From: Cytophagales bacterium
GTDB taxonomy: Bacteria > Bacteroidota > Bacteroidia > Cytophagales > Spirosomataceae
Assembly: GCA_004292855.1 (NCBI GenBank)
Contig: RDXN01000030.1
Span: 62,001 to 126,000 of the forward strand
Direction of reading: 5' to 3'
Length of the DNA: 64,000 bases
Positions 17,436 through 25,202 of this stretch are shown here, one piece after another. Under the pieces are notes generated by a model. That model was not told the DNA's origin, did no database searches, and saw only the letters and a program-made list of their open reading frames with translations. The translations under genes and the position numbers were made by a program. Position 1 is the first letter of the stretch. Each line of letters opens with the position of its first letter.

Positions 17436-17896
17436 AAAGTCAGGTAATACGGCTTTTCGAGGATACTAACGGAGAAGGGTTTGTGGATGTACACGCCGAT
17501 CATAATGGCTCCGAAAAAACGCTAAATATCCAAACGGCGACTTTGTTAGCTCAACATGGCTATCAGGTTCTTCTATTGCCCATTGTTGACGGACCGGGTA
17601 TCAAAAACCCCGATGCTTTTCTGATTCGTGAAAAGCGACTTATAGAATTTAAGCATAATCAAACGCCCACAGCTTCGGCAATTGACAATGAGGTTAGAGA
17701 TGCTCAGAAGCAGTCAGATCTTGTCTTGCTGCATATTTTGAGCGAAATCAAACCGGGTGCGTTATTGAATGGCTTGAAAGATAGAATACGGCGTAGTGAG
17801 AAGGTGAAGGCACTATGGTTGATTTGGAAGGACGAGTTGATACAAGTAACGCGAGAAGAAGTACTTAGTGGCGTGCTTGATGCTAAAATACAATGA
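17432..17896 (+). CDS. CdiA C-terminal tRNase-like (PD-(D/E)XK fold) orphan protein
   Basis: A 154-residue protein whose second half has the pattern NPDAFLIREKRLIEFKHNQ (Asp...Glu-x-Lys), then AIDNEVRDAQKQSDLVLLHI. This matches the nuclease fold seen in CdiA-CT/tRNase toxin domains, where (K)xPD, (W/F)EFK and a KQSDNI-like helix are conserved. It has no secretion leader and no adjacent gene that I recognise as immunity, so it may be an orphaned toxin domain or a nuclease of another role. It overlaps moxR by 4 nt and is less GC-rich. Its TGA stop is part of a strong hairpin. The family call is by motif only. Confidence 0.55.
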   Translation: MKSQVIRLFEDTNGEGFVDVHADHNGSEKTLNIQTATLLAQHGYQVLLLPIVDGPGIKNPDAFLIREKRLIEFKHNQTPTASAIDNEVRDAQKQSDLVLLHILSEIKPGALLNGLKDRIRRSEKVKALWLIWKDELIQVTREEVLSGVLDAKIQ

Positions 17897-17923
17897 GGTG
17901 TCACGGAGCGACCGTAACACCTC
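17895..17923 (+). terminator. hairpin overlapping the stop codon of the CdiA-CT-like gene
   Basis: GAGGTGT (17895-17901) pairs with ACACCTC (17917-17923), with an additional ACGG/CCGT inner stem around AGCGA. The left arm starts within the TGA stop of the preceding CDS. There is no long T-run after it, so it is either a weak terminator or another stop-embedded palindrome. Confidence 0.55.
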
Positions 17924-18029
17924 AAGGCGGGGTCGAGGCTTGCACCCCAACCACCGACGAAACATGTCTTTGAAATATAAAAGTTTCAATCTGCTAAAAT
18001 TTGTGTAAACCACCTTATACCCCACTCCA

Positions 18030-19121
18030 ATGAAACGAAAACATAATCAACTTTTGATTTTTCTACTACTTGTAAGCGTCCGATCAATTGCCCAATCGCC
18101 AACGCCCGCGCAGCTTGTGGGCACCTGGATTGGTGAATCGACCGAGGTGGACATTGGGTGGGTACGCCCCCTCCCCTGGCGCATGACGTTTCGGGCCGAC
18201 AGCACGGTAGAAATCGCCCTGATGGCCAATGGTGAGCGACCCAAGACCGTTCGTTGGCAGGTAAAAGACCGGGCCGTGCAAATTGATACGGTTCAGTTTG
18301 GGGCCGCGCAGTGGACGCTCCGGGGCGACCAACTGCACATCAACGCCTGGCAACCCCAACGCTACCGGCGGTTTACTGACGTGCCGATGGACTCGGCAAC
18401 GGTTCGAAAGGCTATTAGCAGCCGGACCTGGAGTACCGACAGCCTGATCTACAATTTGTTTGACGATGGATCGGTTTGCCTGAAAAACGAGCGAACCGGC
18501 AATACCACGCTTCACTACTGGCAGTTGGTGCCGGTTGAGTCGTCGATATTTCTGGTGATCCGGGGGACGCATGAAAACCCGGTCAACTTTAGTCATTTTC
18601 CGCTACAAATCACGCAGGCGGGTTCTAACATGCTTACCGTTCGCGGTTGGAACGGCAAACGCTGGGGCGAGTTTGGGTTTGTCCGCACAGGCAACCTGAA
18701 ACCCGACGACCATTGCCGCACCAACGACTTTCAGCTTTGCAACACGTTTTTGCCGCCCGGCGATCAGAAATACCCGTATTACGAATACAAGAAAGGCCGC
18801 CTGGGGGCCATCCGGCGGTTGGTGGCTCGTGAGTTCGTGCCGGTGTCAGGGGTAACGCAAGCGGGACTAGTGCGGTTTCGGTTTGTGGTGAACTGCGAGG
18901 GCAAGGCCGGGATGTTCGAGATGCAGACCGTGGATGAAAATTACGAACCCTGCCGGTTCGACACCCGCCTGACCGACCAACTCCGACGCATTGTGCAGGA
19001 GCGCATCACCGAATGGGAACCCGGCAAAGGCACTGGTAACGACACAAACAACACCTACGATACCGTTTGCCTGCTCACCTTCCGCCTGAAAGATGGTCAG
19101 GTAGCCGAAATCTTCCCCTAA
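18030..19121 (+). CDS. secreted lipocalin-like protein, paralogue A
   Basis: A 363-residue exported protein. Signal peptide about residues 1-22 (LLIFLLLVSVRSIAQS). A lipocalin-like start LVGTWIGESTEVDIGW with DSTVEIAL strands follows, repeated in a second half (ISSRTWSTDSLIYNLFDDGSVCLKN). The C-terminal ~100 residues (VRFRFVVNCEGKAGMFEMQ... CLLTFRLKDGQVAEIF) resemble the beta-alpha-beta pattern of a TonB C-terminal-like domain. It is paralogous to the protein at 20004-21080 over its whole length. Function unknown. First gene of a five-gene same-strand run that alternates with TPR proteins, all inserted between moxR and DUF58. Confidence 0.75.
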   Translation: MKRKHNQLLIFLLLVSVRSIAQSPTPAQLVGTWIGESTEVDIGWVRPLPWRMTFRADSTVEIALMANGERPKTVRWQVKDRAVQIDTVQFGAAQWTLRGDQLHINAWQPQRYRRFTDVPMDSATVRKAISSRTWSTDSLIYNLFDDGSVCLKNERTGNTTLHYWQLVPVESSIFLVIRGTHENPVNFSHFPLQITQAGSNMLTVRGWNGKRWGEFGFVRTGNLKPDDHCRTNDFQLCNTFLPPGDQKYPYYEYKKGRLGAIRRLVAREFVPVSGVTQAGLVRFRFVVNCEGKAGMFEMQTVDENYEPCRFDTRLTDQLRRIVQERITEWEPGKGTGNDTNNTYDTVCLLTFRLKDGQVAEIFP

Positions 19122-19133
19122 ACCTCTGTCACC

Positions 19134-19967
19134 ATGAAACGCCTGGTACTGCTGTTTACTCTTTCACTCTTTTGCTCTTTCACTGGTTTAGCCCAGTCGC
19201 CTGCTGATTGGCTGTTGGGTCAGTTCGCCTTTATGCCGCGTTTTGCTAACCCAAACTCTTATTTCAACGAGAGCAGCCGACGCGCCTATGAGTTCTATGG
19301 TTTTGAGGCAACCATGACCAAAGACAGTGTTAAACAAGCTGAAATTTGGGCCACCCGTGCTACTGGAGAAATGAAGTTCGGCAATTACGACCGAGCCTTC
19401 GCTGATTTTGAAAAAACCGTAATGTTGAATCCCGCCTGGCAGGGGATTATCGGCTGGCGGTACCTGTTCCTATTCCGCGACTACCCCCGCGCCCTCGCGT
19501 ACCTGCAAGCCTACGACGACCGAACCCCCAACTTCGACGACCCCATCGACGACTATTCTGTAAATTATTTGAAAGGCCGTGCTTATGCCGGGATGGGCCA
19601 ACACGACAAGGCTGTACAGGCGTATAGCGTGACTATCGGCGACCGCAGCAAACGCCTGGGGGCCGAGTGGGTCGATTACCGGTATCTGGTCGCGCGGGGC
19701 GTGTCGTATCTGCACCTGAAAAAAGCTGCCGAGGGGCTAGCCGATTTTGACGCGGCTCTCAAAAACTATCCCAAAAGCATCATGGCCAACTACCACAAAG
19801 GCCGCGCCCTGGAGCAGTTAGGGCGGTTGGAGGAAGCTAAAACGGCCTTTCGCGATGCGCGGTTTTTCCTGGTTAGCAACCACTCCTTCGAGCGCGATTA
19901 CTACTACGAACAACCCGATGCCGCTTACGAAGAAGATATTGAGGAAGCGTTGGCACGGTTGAAATAA
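19134..19967 (+). CDS. secreted TPR protein, paralogue 1
   Basis: A 277-residue exported protein. The signal peptide MKRLVLLFTLSLFCSFTGLAQ is encoded by a CTCTTTCACTC-rich stretch. Several tetratricopeptide repeats follow (AEIWATRATGEMKFGNYDRA, SVNYLKGRAYAGMGQHDKA, IMANYHKGRALEQLGRLEEA). A family-specific block RDYPRALAYLQAYDDRTP is shared with the two other TPR genes downstream. TPR proteins mediate protein-protein contacts; in Bacteroidota such small exported ones are often periplasmic partners of surface proteins. It follows paralogue A by 12 nt and is likely co-expressed. The C-terminus is acidic (YEEDIEEALARLK), as in its paralogues. Confidence 0.8.
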   Translation: MKRLVLLFTLSLFCSFTGLAQSPADWLLGQFAFMPRFANPNSYFNESSRRAYEFYGFEATMTKDSVKQAEIWATRATGEMKFGNYDRAFADFEKTVMLNPAWQGIIGWRYLFLFRDYPRALAYLQAYDDRTPNFDDPIDDYSVNYLKGRAYAGMGQHDKAVQAYSVTIGDRSKRLGAEWVDYRYLVARGVSYLHLKKAAEGLADFDAALKNYPKSIMANYHKGRALEQLGRLEEAKTAFRDARFFLVSNHSFERDYYYEQPDAAYEEDIEEALARLK

Positions 19968-20003
19968 TTGAAATTGCTGACGCTTACGACCTCCGACAAG
20001 CTC

Positions 20004-21080
20004 ATGAGCAAAACTTGGCGCCCAATCTGGCAGTTTATCGCCACTCTTTCACTCTTTTACTCATTCACTCATTCACCATCTACCGCCCAATCCCTAACAG
20101 GCCGTTGGGTTGGCGTAACGACCGAATACGACCTCGACGCCTTTTGCCCGTTGCCCGTTTACATGGATTTTAACGCCGACAGCACCTGGCAGTTGGGCCT
20201 GATCGACGAGTCGGCGGCACCGCGAACGGGCCGGTGGGCGCGACTCAAAAACGACTCCCTGCGGTTTAACGAGGCCACGTACGCGCCTGAGTTGGTCACG
20301 CTACAAGGCGACCGTTTGCGCATCGGGCGGGTGCAACCCATGACATTCCGGCGGTTTCGGGCCATGCCCATGAAGCGCGAAACCGTTTGGGCGCGGCTGG
20401 TGGGGCAGGTTTGGCAGTCCGACTCGGTGCAGTTCCGGTTTGGGGCCGATGGGCGTGTGGCCCTGCGCAACCGCCGGGCAAACACCCAAACTATTCATTA
20501 CGCCGAGGTGCTGGCATTGGCCGAGTCGGCGTTTTTGGTGGTGCGCGGGAACCCCAACGGGCGGGCGGGCGACATTCGCATATTCTGGCAGGTGGTGGGA
20601 AACGACGTGGGCGTTATCCGGTTGCAGAATGACTCGGAAAAGCCCGAAATCTTGCGTTGGGTTGGGGCCTTGCCTGCTAACGAGTCGCTGCAATCGACAC
20701 AGTTCCAGCCCTGCGCGAATTGCTACGGGATGGACCCCACGTTTTTTGCGGGCTACGTAAACGAGTTGAACAAACGAAAACTGTTGTCCTTATTTCGACA
20801 ACAGTACAAGCCTGTTGACGTACCCGACCAATCGGGGGTCATAACGCTCAAATTTGTGCGCAACTGCGCGGGTGAGATTGGCCCTATTTCGCTCCAGCAA
20901 CTCGACACGAACTACAAACGTCGTCCGTTCGATAAGCGGGTGAGCGATCAACTCATGGGTATCGTTCGTAATCACCTGCCCGGAAGCCTGTTTGGCGACA
21001 ACGACAAGGCCCCTTCGCACGATCAGACCGTTACGTTCACGATCCGGCTGGTCGATGGTCGGCTAACTGATTTATTCTGA
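20004..21080 (+). CDS. secreted lipocalin-like protein, paralogue B
   Basis: A 358-residue exported protein, full-length paralogue of the product of 18030-19121: LTGRWVGVTTEYDLDAFCPL and DSTWQLGL in the first half, GQVWQSDSVQFRFGADGRVALRN in the second, and the TonB-C-like tail ITLKFVRNCAGEIGPISLQQ. A CANCYG motif near residue 235 replaces the Cys arrangement of paralogue A. I chose the ATG at 20004; a TTG-initiated extension to 19968 is unlikely. Its signal peptide (ATLSLFYSFTHSPSTAQS) is encoded by 20043-20077, which reads as junction-repeat words (ACTCTTTCACTC, ACTCATTCACTC). The stop overlaps the next ATG by one base. Confidence 0.75.
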   Translation: MSKTWRPIWQFIATLSLFYSFTHSPSTAQSLTGRWVGVTTEYDLDAFCPLPVYMDFNADSTWQLGLIDESAAPRTGRWARLKNDSLRFNEATYAPELVTLQGDRLRIGRVQPMTFRRFRAMPMKRETVWARLVGQVWQSDSVQFRFGADGRVALRNRRANTQTIHYAEVLALAESAFLVVRGNPNGRAGDIRIFWQVVGNDVGVIRLQNDSEKPEILRWVGALPANESLQSTQFQPCANCYGMDPTFFAGYVNELNKRKLLSLFRQQYKPVDVPDQSGVITLKFVRNCAGEIGPISLQQLDTNYKRRPFDKRVSDQLMGIVRNHLPGSLFGDNDKAPSHDQTVTFTIRLVDGRLTDLF

Positions 21081-21895
21081 TGAAAATGGCTTTACTTTTC
21101 GCGCTGGTTGTCGTTGGAATAATCGCCCCTTGCCGGGCGCAACCGGGCCGGAACGCGGGCGACGAGACGTTGGGCCATATAGCCACTACGCTTTGGTTCA
21201 ATAGCCACCCGGACCAAATTTTGTTTGGCACCAATATGCGCCGACAGGCGATTCGGTTCGACACGATGCCCCAAACCGGCGAGAATCTGCATCAACGGGC
21301 CATGTTCGAGCCGGATATGGAAACGGCTATTGCCCTCCTCGAAAAAAGCACCCAACTCGACCCCAAACTGCACAACACCGTGGGCTGGAGCTATTTGGTT
21401 GCCTACCACGATTACCCCCGCGCCCTTTATCACCTGAACGCCTACGATGACCTGACGCCCAACTTCGACGATATGGACAATATGGCACCCGTGAGCTACC
21501 TGAAAGGGCTTTGTTATCGGAACATGGGCAACCATACCGAGGCCATGCGGGAGTTTAGCCGAGGCATCGACTCGCTGGTGCGAAAACACGGCGTAGAATG
21601 GGTCAACTACAAGTATTTCGTTAGTCGGGCTATTAGTTATTCGGCTCTGGGTCAGTTTGATAAGGCCCTGATTGATCTGGATTTAGCTACCAGGAATTGT
21701 ACGCACGACAGCCCGCTGATTCTGTATCACAAAGGCAGGGTGTTCGAGGGGCAGGGCCGCCCGACCGATGCCAAACGAGCATTCACCGACGCTAAATTCT
21801 TCTGGCAGGCCAACAACGCCAAAGGAATCTCGCAACCCGAAGACGATTATAATCTGGTGCTGGAAGATGATATTGATGAAGCGTTGAAAAAGTGA
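21080..21895 (+). CDS. secreted TPR protein, paralogue 2
   Basis: A 271-residue exported protein with signal peptide LLFALVVVGIIAPCRAQ. TPR-like helices (METAIALLEKSTQLDPKLHN, VSYLKGLCYRNMGNHTEAMR, LILYHKGRVFEGQGRPTDAK) and the shared block HDYPRALYHLNAYDDLTPNF tie it to the genes at 19134 and 21903. Start overlaps the previous stop (TGATG), so translation is coupled to paralogue B. The acidic tail LVLEDDIDEALKK is again conserved. Function unknown; the repetition of [lipocalin-like, TPR] twice suggests that each TPR protein works with the gene before it. Confidence 0.8.
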   Translation: MKMALLFALVVVGIIAPCRAQPGRNAGDETLGHIATTLWFNSHPDQILFGTNMRRQAIRFDTMPQTGENLHQRAMFEPDMETAIALLEKSTQLDPKLHNTVGWSYLVAYHDYPRALYHLNAYDDLTPNFDDMDNMAPVSYLKGLCYRNMGNHTEAMREFSRGIDSLVRKHGVEWVNYKYFVSRAISYSALGQFDKALIDLDLATRNCTHDSPLILYHKGRVFEGQGRPTDAKRAFTDAKFFWQANNAKGISQPEDDYNLVLEDDIDEALKK

Positions 21896-21902
21896 TTTTG
21901 CT

Positions 21903-22829
21903 ATGCGCCTTGCCTGTTTTTTGTTGTTTCTCGTTTCTATAAATGGCTTGTCTCAGTCATTCAATGACTCTATGGTTATCCCTTCCGCTTTGGAAAGTGG
22001 CCAAGCTAAAAGTGCGGCCCAGTCGTTCAATGACCCGTTGAGCCACTACGCTGCCAAATTGCGTAATAACCGTAATTTGGAGCCAAACGAACTACATTCC
22101 CGTCGGCGATTGGTTCAACTGGAGCGCGAACCCTTGCGCCCGTCTCGTCGGCGCGGCCCAAACAGAACCATCGTTGAAGTTCGTGACTCAACCGAAATGC
22201 GGTTGATCAATCTGCTCGAACGGTCGTTTCACTACCTGTCCGACCAGAATTACGAGCAGGCCGTTGCCGCGCTTGAACAGGCCGCTCAACTGAACCCCAA
22301 AGAGCATTTTCACGCTGCCCGAACGTATCTGCGCGCCCTGCACGATTACCCCCGCGCCCTACACCACCTAAATGCCTACGATGCCTTGACGCCAGATTTT
22401 GACGATTCGGACGGGTTGTTTCCGGTCAGTTATCTCAAGGGTCTTTGTTATCGAAATATGGGCAATCACGCTGAGGCTGTGCGGCAATTCAGCATTGGTA
22501 TTGATTCGCTGGCCCTGAAACACGGGTCGGAATGGGTCAACTACAAACAGTATGTGAGCCGGGCGGTGAGTTACCTGGCTCTGCAGCAACCCGATAAGGC
22601 ATTGGACGACTTGGTAATTGCTGCTAAAAACTGCCCCAATTTTAGTCCGCTTGTGACCTATTACAAAGCCAAAGCGTTCGAACAGCAGGGCCGACCCGAC
22701 GAGGCCAAACGCACCTATCAGGACGCCCTGTTTTTCTGGCAGGCTAACCGCGTGAAGGGCATCGGGCAACCCGAAGATCAGTACAATCCAGTTTTTGAGG
22801 ACGATATTGACAACGCCAGTAAGCAGTAA
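21903..22829 (+). CDS. secreted TPR protein, paralogue 3
   Basis: A 308-residue exported protein with signal peptide LACFLLFLVSINGLSQ. It differs from its paralogues by a basic, Arg-rich insertion around residues 60-85 (HSRRRLVQLEREPLRPSRRR). The rest follows the same plan: FHYLSDQNYEQAVAALEQAA, HDYPRALHHLNAYDALTPDF, VSYLKGLCYRNMGNHAEAVR, YYKAKAFEQQGRPDEAKRTY and an acidic end. It is closest to paralogue 2 in the stretch SLxxKHGxEWVNYK. 7 nt after the previous gene. It lacks a lipocalin-like partner of its own, so it is probably the newest duplicate. Function unknown. Confidence 0.8.
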   Translation: MRLACFLLFLVSINGLSQSFNDSMVIPSALESGQAKSAAQSFNDPLSHYAAKLRNNRNLEPNELHSRRRLVQLEREPLRPSRRRGPNRTIVEVRDSTEMRLINLLERSFHYLSDQNYEQAVAALEQAAQLNPKEHFHAARTYLRALHDYPRALHHLNAYDALTPDFDDSDGLFPVSYLKGLCYRNMGNHAEAVRQFSIGIDSLALKHGSEWVNYKQYVSRAVSYLALQQPDKALDDLVIAAKNCPNFSPLVTYYKAKAFEQQGRPDEAKRTYQDALFFWQANRVKGIGQPEDQYNPVFEDDIDNASKQ

Positions 22830-22844
22830 TAAACCTAAACCACC

Positions 22845-23264
22845 ATGCACACATTTTACGATTCGGTTAAGACAGTCCTGAGTAACGCACAATCGCAGGT
22901 ATTTCGGGCGGTCAACTTCACAATGGTCGAAGCCTATTGGCAGATTGGCAAGCTCATTGTCGATGAAGAACAACAAGGCAACAGCCGCGCCGAATATGGT
23001 GCCGGTCTGCTCAAATACCTCGCCCAACGACTCACCGAGGACTTTGGAAAGGGCTACAACGAGACAAGTTTAAAATACATGCGGCTCGTTTATCAGGCTT
23101 TCCCAATTCGTCACGCATTGCGTGACGAATTGACGTGGACGCATTATCGGCTGTTAGCAAAAGTTGATAGCCAGTCTGCCAGAGCGTGGTACATGAACGA
23201 AGCTGCGGAGCAACAGTGGAGCAGCCGGGCACTTTACACAATCGAACAACGCCAGCAACCATGA
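22845..23264 (+). CDS. DUF1016 (YhcG) N-terminal domain only; truncated nuclease gene
   Basis: A 139-residue protein matching the DUF1016 N-terminal helical domain: VNFTMVEAYWQIGKLIVDEE, YGAGLLKYLAQRLTEDFGKG, LKYMRLVYQAFPI, ELTWTHYRLLAKV and WSSRAL. Full-length YhcG-type PD-(D/E)XK proteins are about 340-370 residues; here the frame stops right after the N-terminal domain, and the nuclease half is absent. The stop codon overlaps the DUF58 start by ATGA, so the right end of the insertion lies exactly at that gene. A 12-bp palindrome sits inside the coding region (23105-23131). It may be a remnant of a mobile gene or a stand-alone domain that is still expressed. Confidence 0.75.
   Translation: MHTFYDSVKTVLSNAQSQVFRAVNFTMVEAYWQIGKLIVDEEQQGNSRAEYGAGLLKYLAQRLTEDFGKGYNETSLKYMRLVYQAFPIRHALRDELTWTHYRLLAKVDSQSARAWYMNEAAEQQWSSRALYTIEQRQQP
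23105..23131. repeat. palindrome inside the DUF1016 coding region
   Basis: AATTCGTCACGC (23105-23116) and GCGTGACGAATT (23120-23131) are perfect inverse complements with a 3-nt loop. It is translated as part of FPIRHALRDEL. The coding constraint makes a perfect palindrome here unexpected. Confidence 0.85.
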
Positions 23265-24610
23265 CCCTAATTCGATCCCTTTTTTTCTCCCTCCGTGTGT
23301 GGCTGGTGCTGCTCGGGTTTGCCATGACCTTTGTGGTGGCCTACGTGTTCCCGTTTCTGTTCCCGCTCGTGCAGGTGGGCTTATTCGTGTTTGGCCTGCT
23401 GTTGCTGATCGACGGATGGCTGCTGTTTCGTCCGAAAGCAGGCATCCTGTTTGCCCGGCGCGAGGTACCCGACCGACTCAGCAACGGCGACGATAACCCC
23501 ATCACCATCTTTCTGGAAAGCCGCTACGGATTCACGGCTCCCGTCGAAGTGATCGACGAAATTCCGGTGCAATTTCAACGGCGCGACGTGCTGTTTCGGG
23601 CTGATCTGAAACCCAACGAGGGGCAACTGATTCGCTACCAACTGCGGCCCACGCGCCGGGGCGAGTATGCGTTCGGGGCGTTGAACGTGCTGGTTATGTC
23701 GCCGTTGGGGTTGTTGAAACGGCGGTTTCGGTTCAACGCCAACCACGCGGTGGCCGTGTATCCGTCGTTTTTGCAGATGCGTCAGTACGAACTGTTGGCG
23801 GCCACCAATCGCCTGAATGAGGTGGGCATCAAGCGCATCCGGCGTATCGGCCACAGCATGGAGTTCGAGCAGGTGCGCCCCTACACGCCCGGCGACGATA
23901 TTCGGACGATTAACCACAAAGCCACCGCCCGTCTGAGTTCCGGCCCCGATACCGCCCTGATGGTCAACGCGTACCAAGACGAACGCTCCCAGCCGGTGTA
24001 TTGCCTGATTGACAAGGGCCGCGTGATGCGGTCGCCGTTCGAGGGACTGACCCTGCTCGACTATGCCATCAATGCGTCGTTGGTCTTGAGCAACATTGCT
24101 TTGATCAAGCAGGACCGGGCGGGCATTCTGACGTTTGCCAACGAGGTGGGGCAAGTGTTGCCCGCCGAGCGCAAGCCCGGTCAATTGCAAAAGATTCTGG
24201 AACTACTTTACCGCCAACGGACGCAGTTCCTCGAAACCGACTATGAGAGTTTGACCGCCACCGTTCGCACCCAAATCCGCCAACGGAGCCTGCTGCTGTT
24301 GTTTACCAACTTCGACACGGCCAACGCCCTGAACCGCCAATTGCCCTTTCTCCGGCGCATTGCCAAAGATCACCTGCTGCTGGTGGTGTTTTTTGAGAAC
24401 ACCGAACTTCGTGCTCTGCTCGACAAGCCCGCCCAAACCACCGAGGAGGTGTATATGAAAACCATCGGTGAAAAATTCAGCTACGAAAAGCGGCAAATTG
24501 TAAAACAGTTAGGGCAATACGGCATCCAAACGATCCTGACTGCTCCCCAAAACCTGACCGCCAACACGGTCAACAAATACCTTGAATTGAAAGCGCGGGG
24601 TATGATTTAG
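23261..24610 (+). CDS. DUF58 domain protein (MoxR partner)
   Basis: A 449-residue inner-membrane protein. Two N-terminal hydrophobic segments (LRVWLVLLGFAMTFVVAYVF and LFVFGLLLLIDGWLLF), an immunoglobulin-like region, then the DUF58 core MEFEQVRPYTPGDDIRTIN with NHKATARLSS (about 200-225). A von Willebrand-like region follows (PVYCLIDKGRVMR, LLLLFTNFDTANAL). DUF58 proteins nearly always follow moxR and are thought to act with it in envelope assembly or stress. I chose the ATG at 23261; the upstream extension to 23186 overlaps the DUF1016 gene. The separation from moxR here is unusual. Confidence 0.9.
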   Translation: MTLIRSLFFSLRVWLVLLGFAMTFVVAYVFPFLFPLVQVGLFVFGLLLLIDGWLLFRPKAGILFARREVPDRLSNGDDNPITIFLESRYGFTAPVEVIDEIPVQFQRRDVLFRADLKPNEGQLIRYQLRPTRRGEYAFGALNVLVMSPLGLLKRRFRFNANHAVAVYPSFLQMRQYELLAATNRLNEVGIKRIRRIGHSMEFEQVRPYTPGDDIRTINHKATARLSSGPDTALMVNAYQDERSQPVYCLIDKGRVMRSPFEGLTLLDYAINASLVLSNIALIKQDRAGILTFANEVGQVLPAERKPGQLQKILELLYRQRTQFLETDYESLTATVRTQIRQRSLLLLFTNFDTANALNRQLPFLRRIAKDHLLLVVFFENTELRALLDKPAQTTEEVYMKTIGEKFSYEKRQIVKQLGQYGIQTILTAPQNLTANTVNKYLELKARGMI

Positions 24611-24616
24611 CAATAA

Positions 24617-24704
24617 AGTTGAAAAGTTGTATGGTCGGAAAGTTGTATAGTTTTTGTGCGTCAGCCAATTTTACAACCCTGCAACTTTACAACTTCGTAA
24701 CTTG
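24617..24704. repeat. intergenic palindrome, AAGTTGTA word family (imperfect)
   Basis: Left half 24617-24650 contains AAAGTTG, AAAAGTTGTAT and AAAGTTGTATAG; right half 24666-24704 contains the inverse words TTTACAACC, AACTTTACAACTT and AACTT. Pairing is imperfect but obvious. The right half runs up to the start of the acetyltransferase gene. Confidence 0.65.
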
Positions 24705-25202
24705 ATCGTCTGTCCGGCTACCCCCGCTGATTACCCAACCATCGAACGTATTGCCCATCAAACCTGGCCCGATACGTTTGGCGCGATTTTAACCCCCGAA
24801 CAAATCGCCTACATGCTCCACTGGATGTACCGGCCCGAAGCTCTTGCCCAACAGGTTGAGCAAAAAGGCCACGTATTTCTGATGGCCGTTGACGGGATGG
24901 GCGAAGCCGTGGGATATGTGTCGTATGAGGTGAATTACAAATCGCAAACCACTAAGATTCACAAGCTCTACCTGCTTCCTCAAACGCAGGGGCAGGGCAT
25001 CGGGCGGTTGCTGATCGAGGCCGTAGCCGAACGAGCCAAAGCCGCCGACAACAACGCCCTTGCCCTGAACGTGAATCGCCAAAACCGCGCCGTGCAATTC
25101 TATGAACGACTGGGCTTCTCGGTTCACGAAACCGAAGATATCGACATCGGAAACGGCTACTGGATGCAAGATTACGTCATGATTAAACCCCTCCATTCGT
25201 GA
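24702..25202 (+). CDS. GNAT family N-acetyltransferase
   Basis: A 166-residue GCN5-related acetyltransferase. It has the acetyl-CoA pyrophosphate loop LYLLPQTQGQGIGRLLIEAV (Q/R-x-x-G-x-G/A type) and the late NRQNRAVQFYERLGFSVHET block. The substrate (small molecule or protein amine) cannot be told. There is no ATG near the expected start: the frame enters from palindrome DNA, and the most plausible initiator is TTG at 24702, giving MIVCPATPADYPTI. An earlier TTG at 24654 would add 16 repeat-encoded residues. The stop overlaps the GTG start of the next gene. Confidence 0.85.
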   Translation: MIVCPATPADYPTIERIAHQTWPDTFGAILTPEQIAYMLHWMYRPEALAQQVEQKGHVFLMAVDGMGEAVGYVSYEVNYKSQTTKIHKLYLLPQTQGQGIGRLLIEAVAERAKAADNNALALNVNRQNRAVQFYERLGFSVHETEDIDIGNGYWMQDYVMIKPLHS

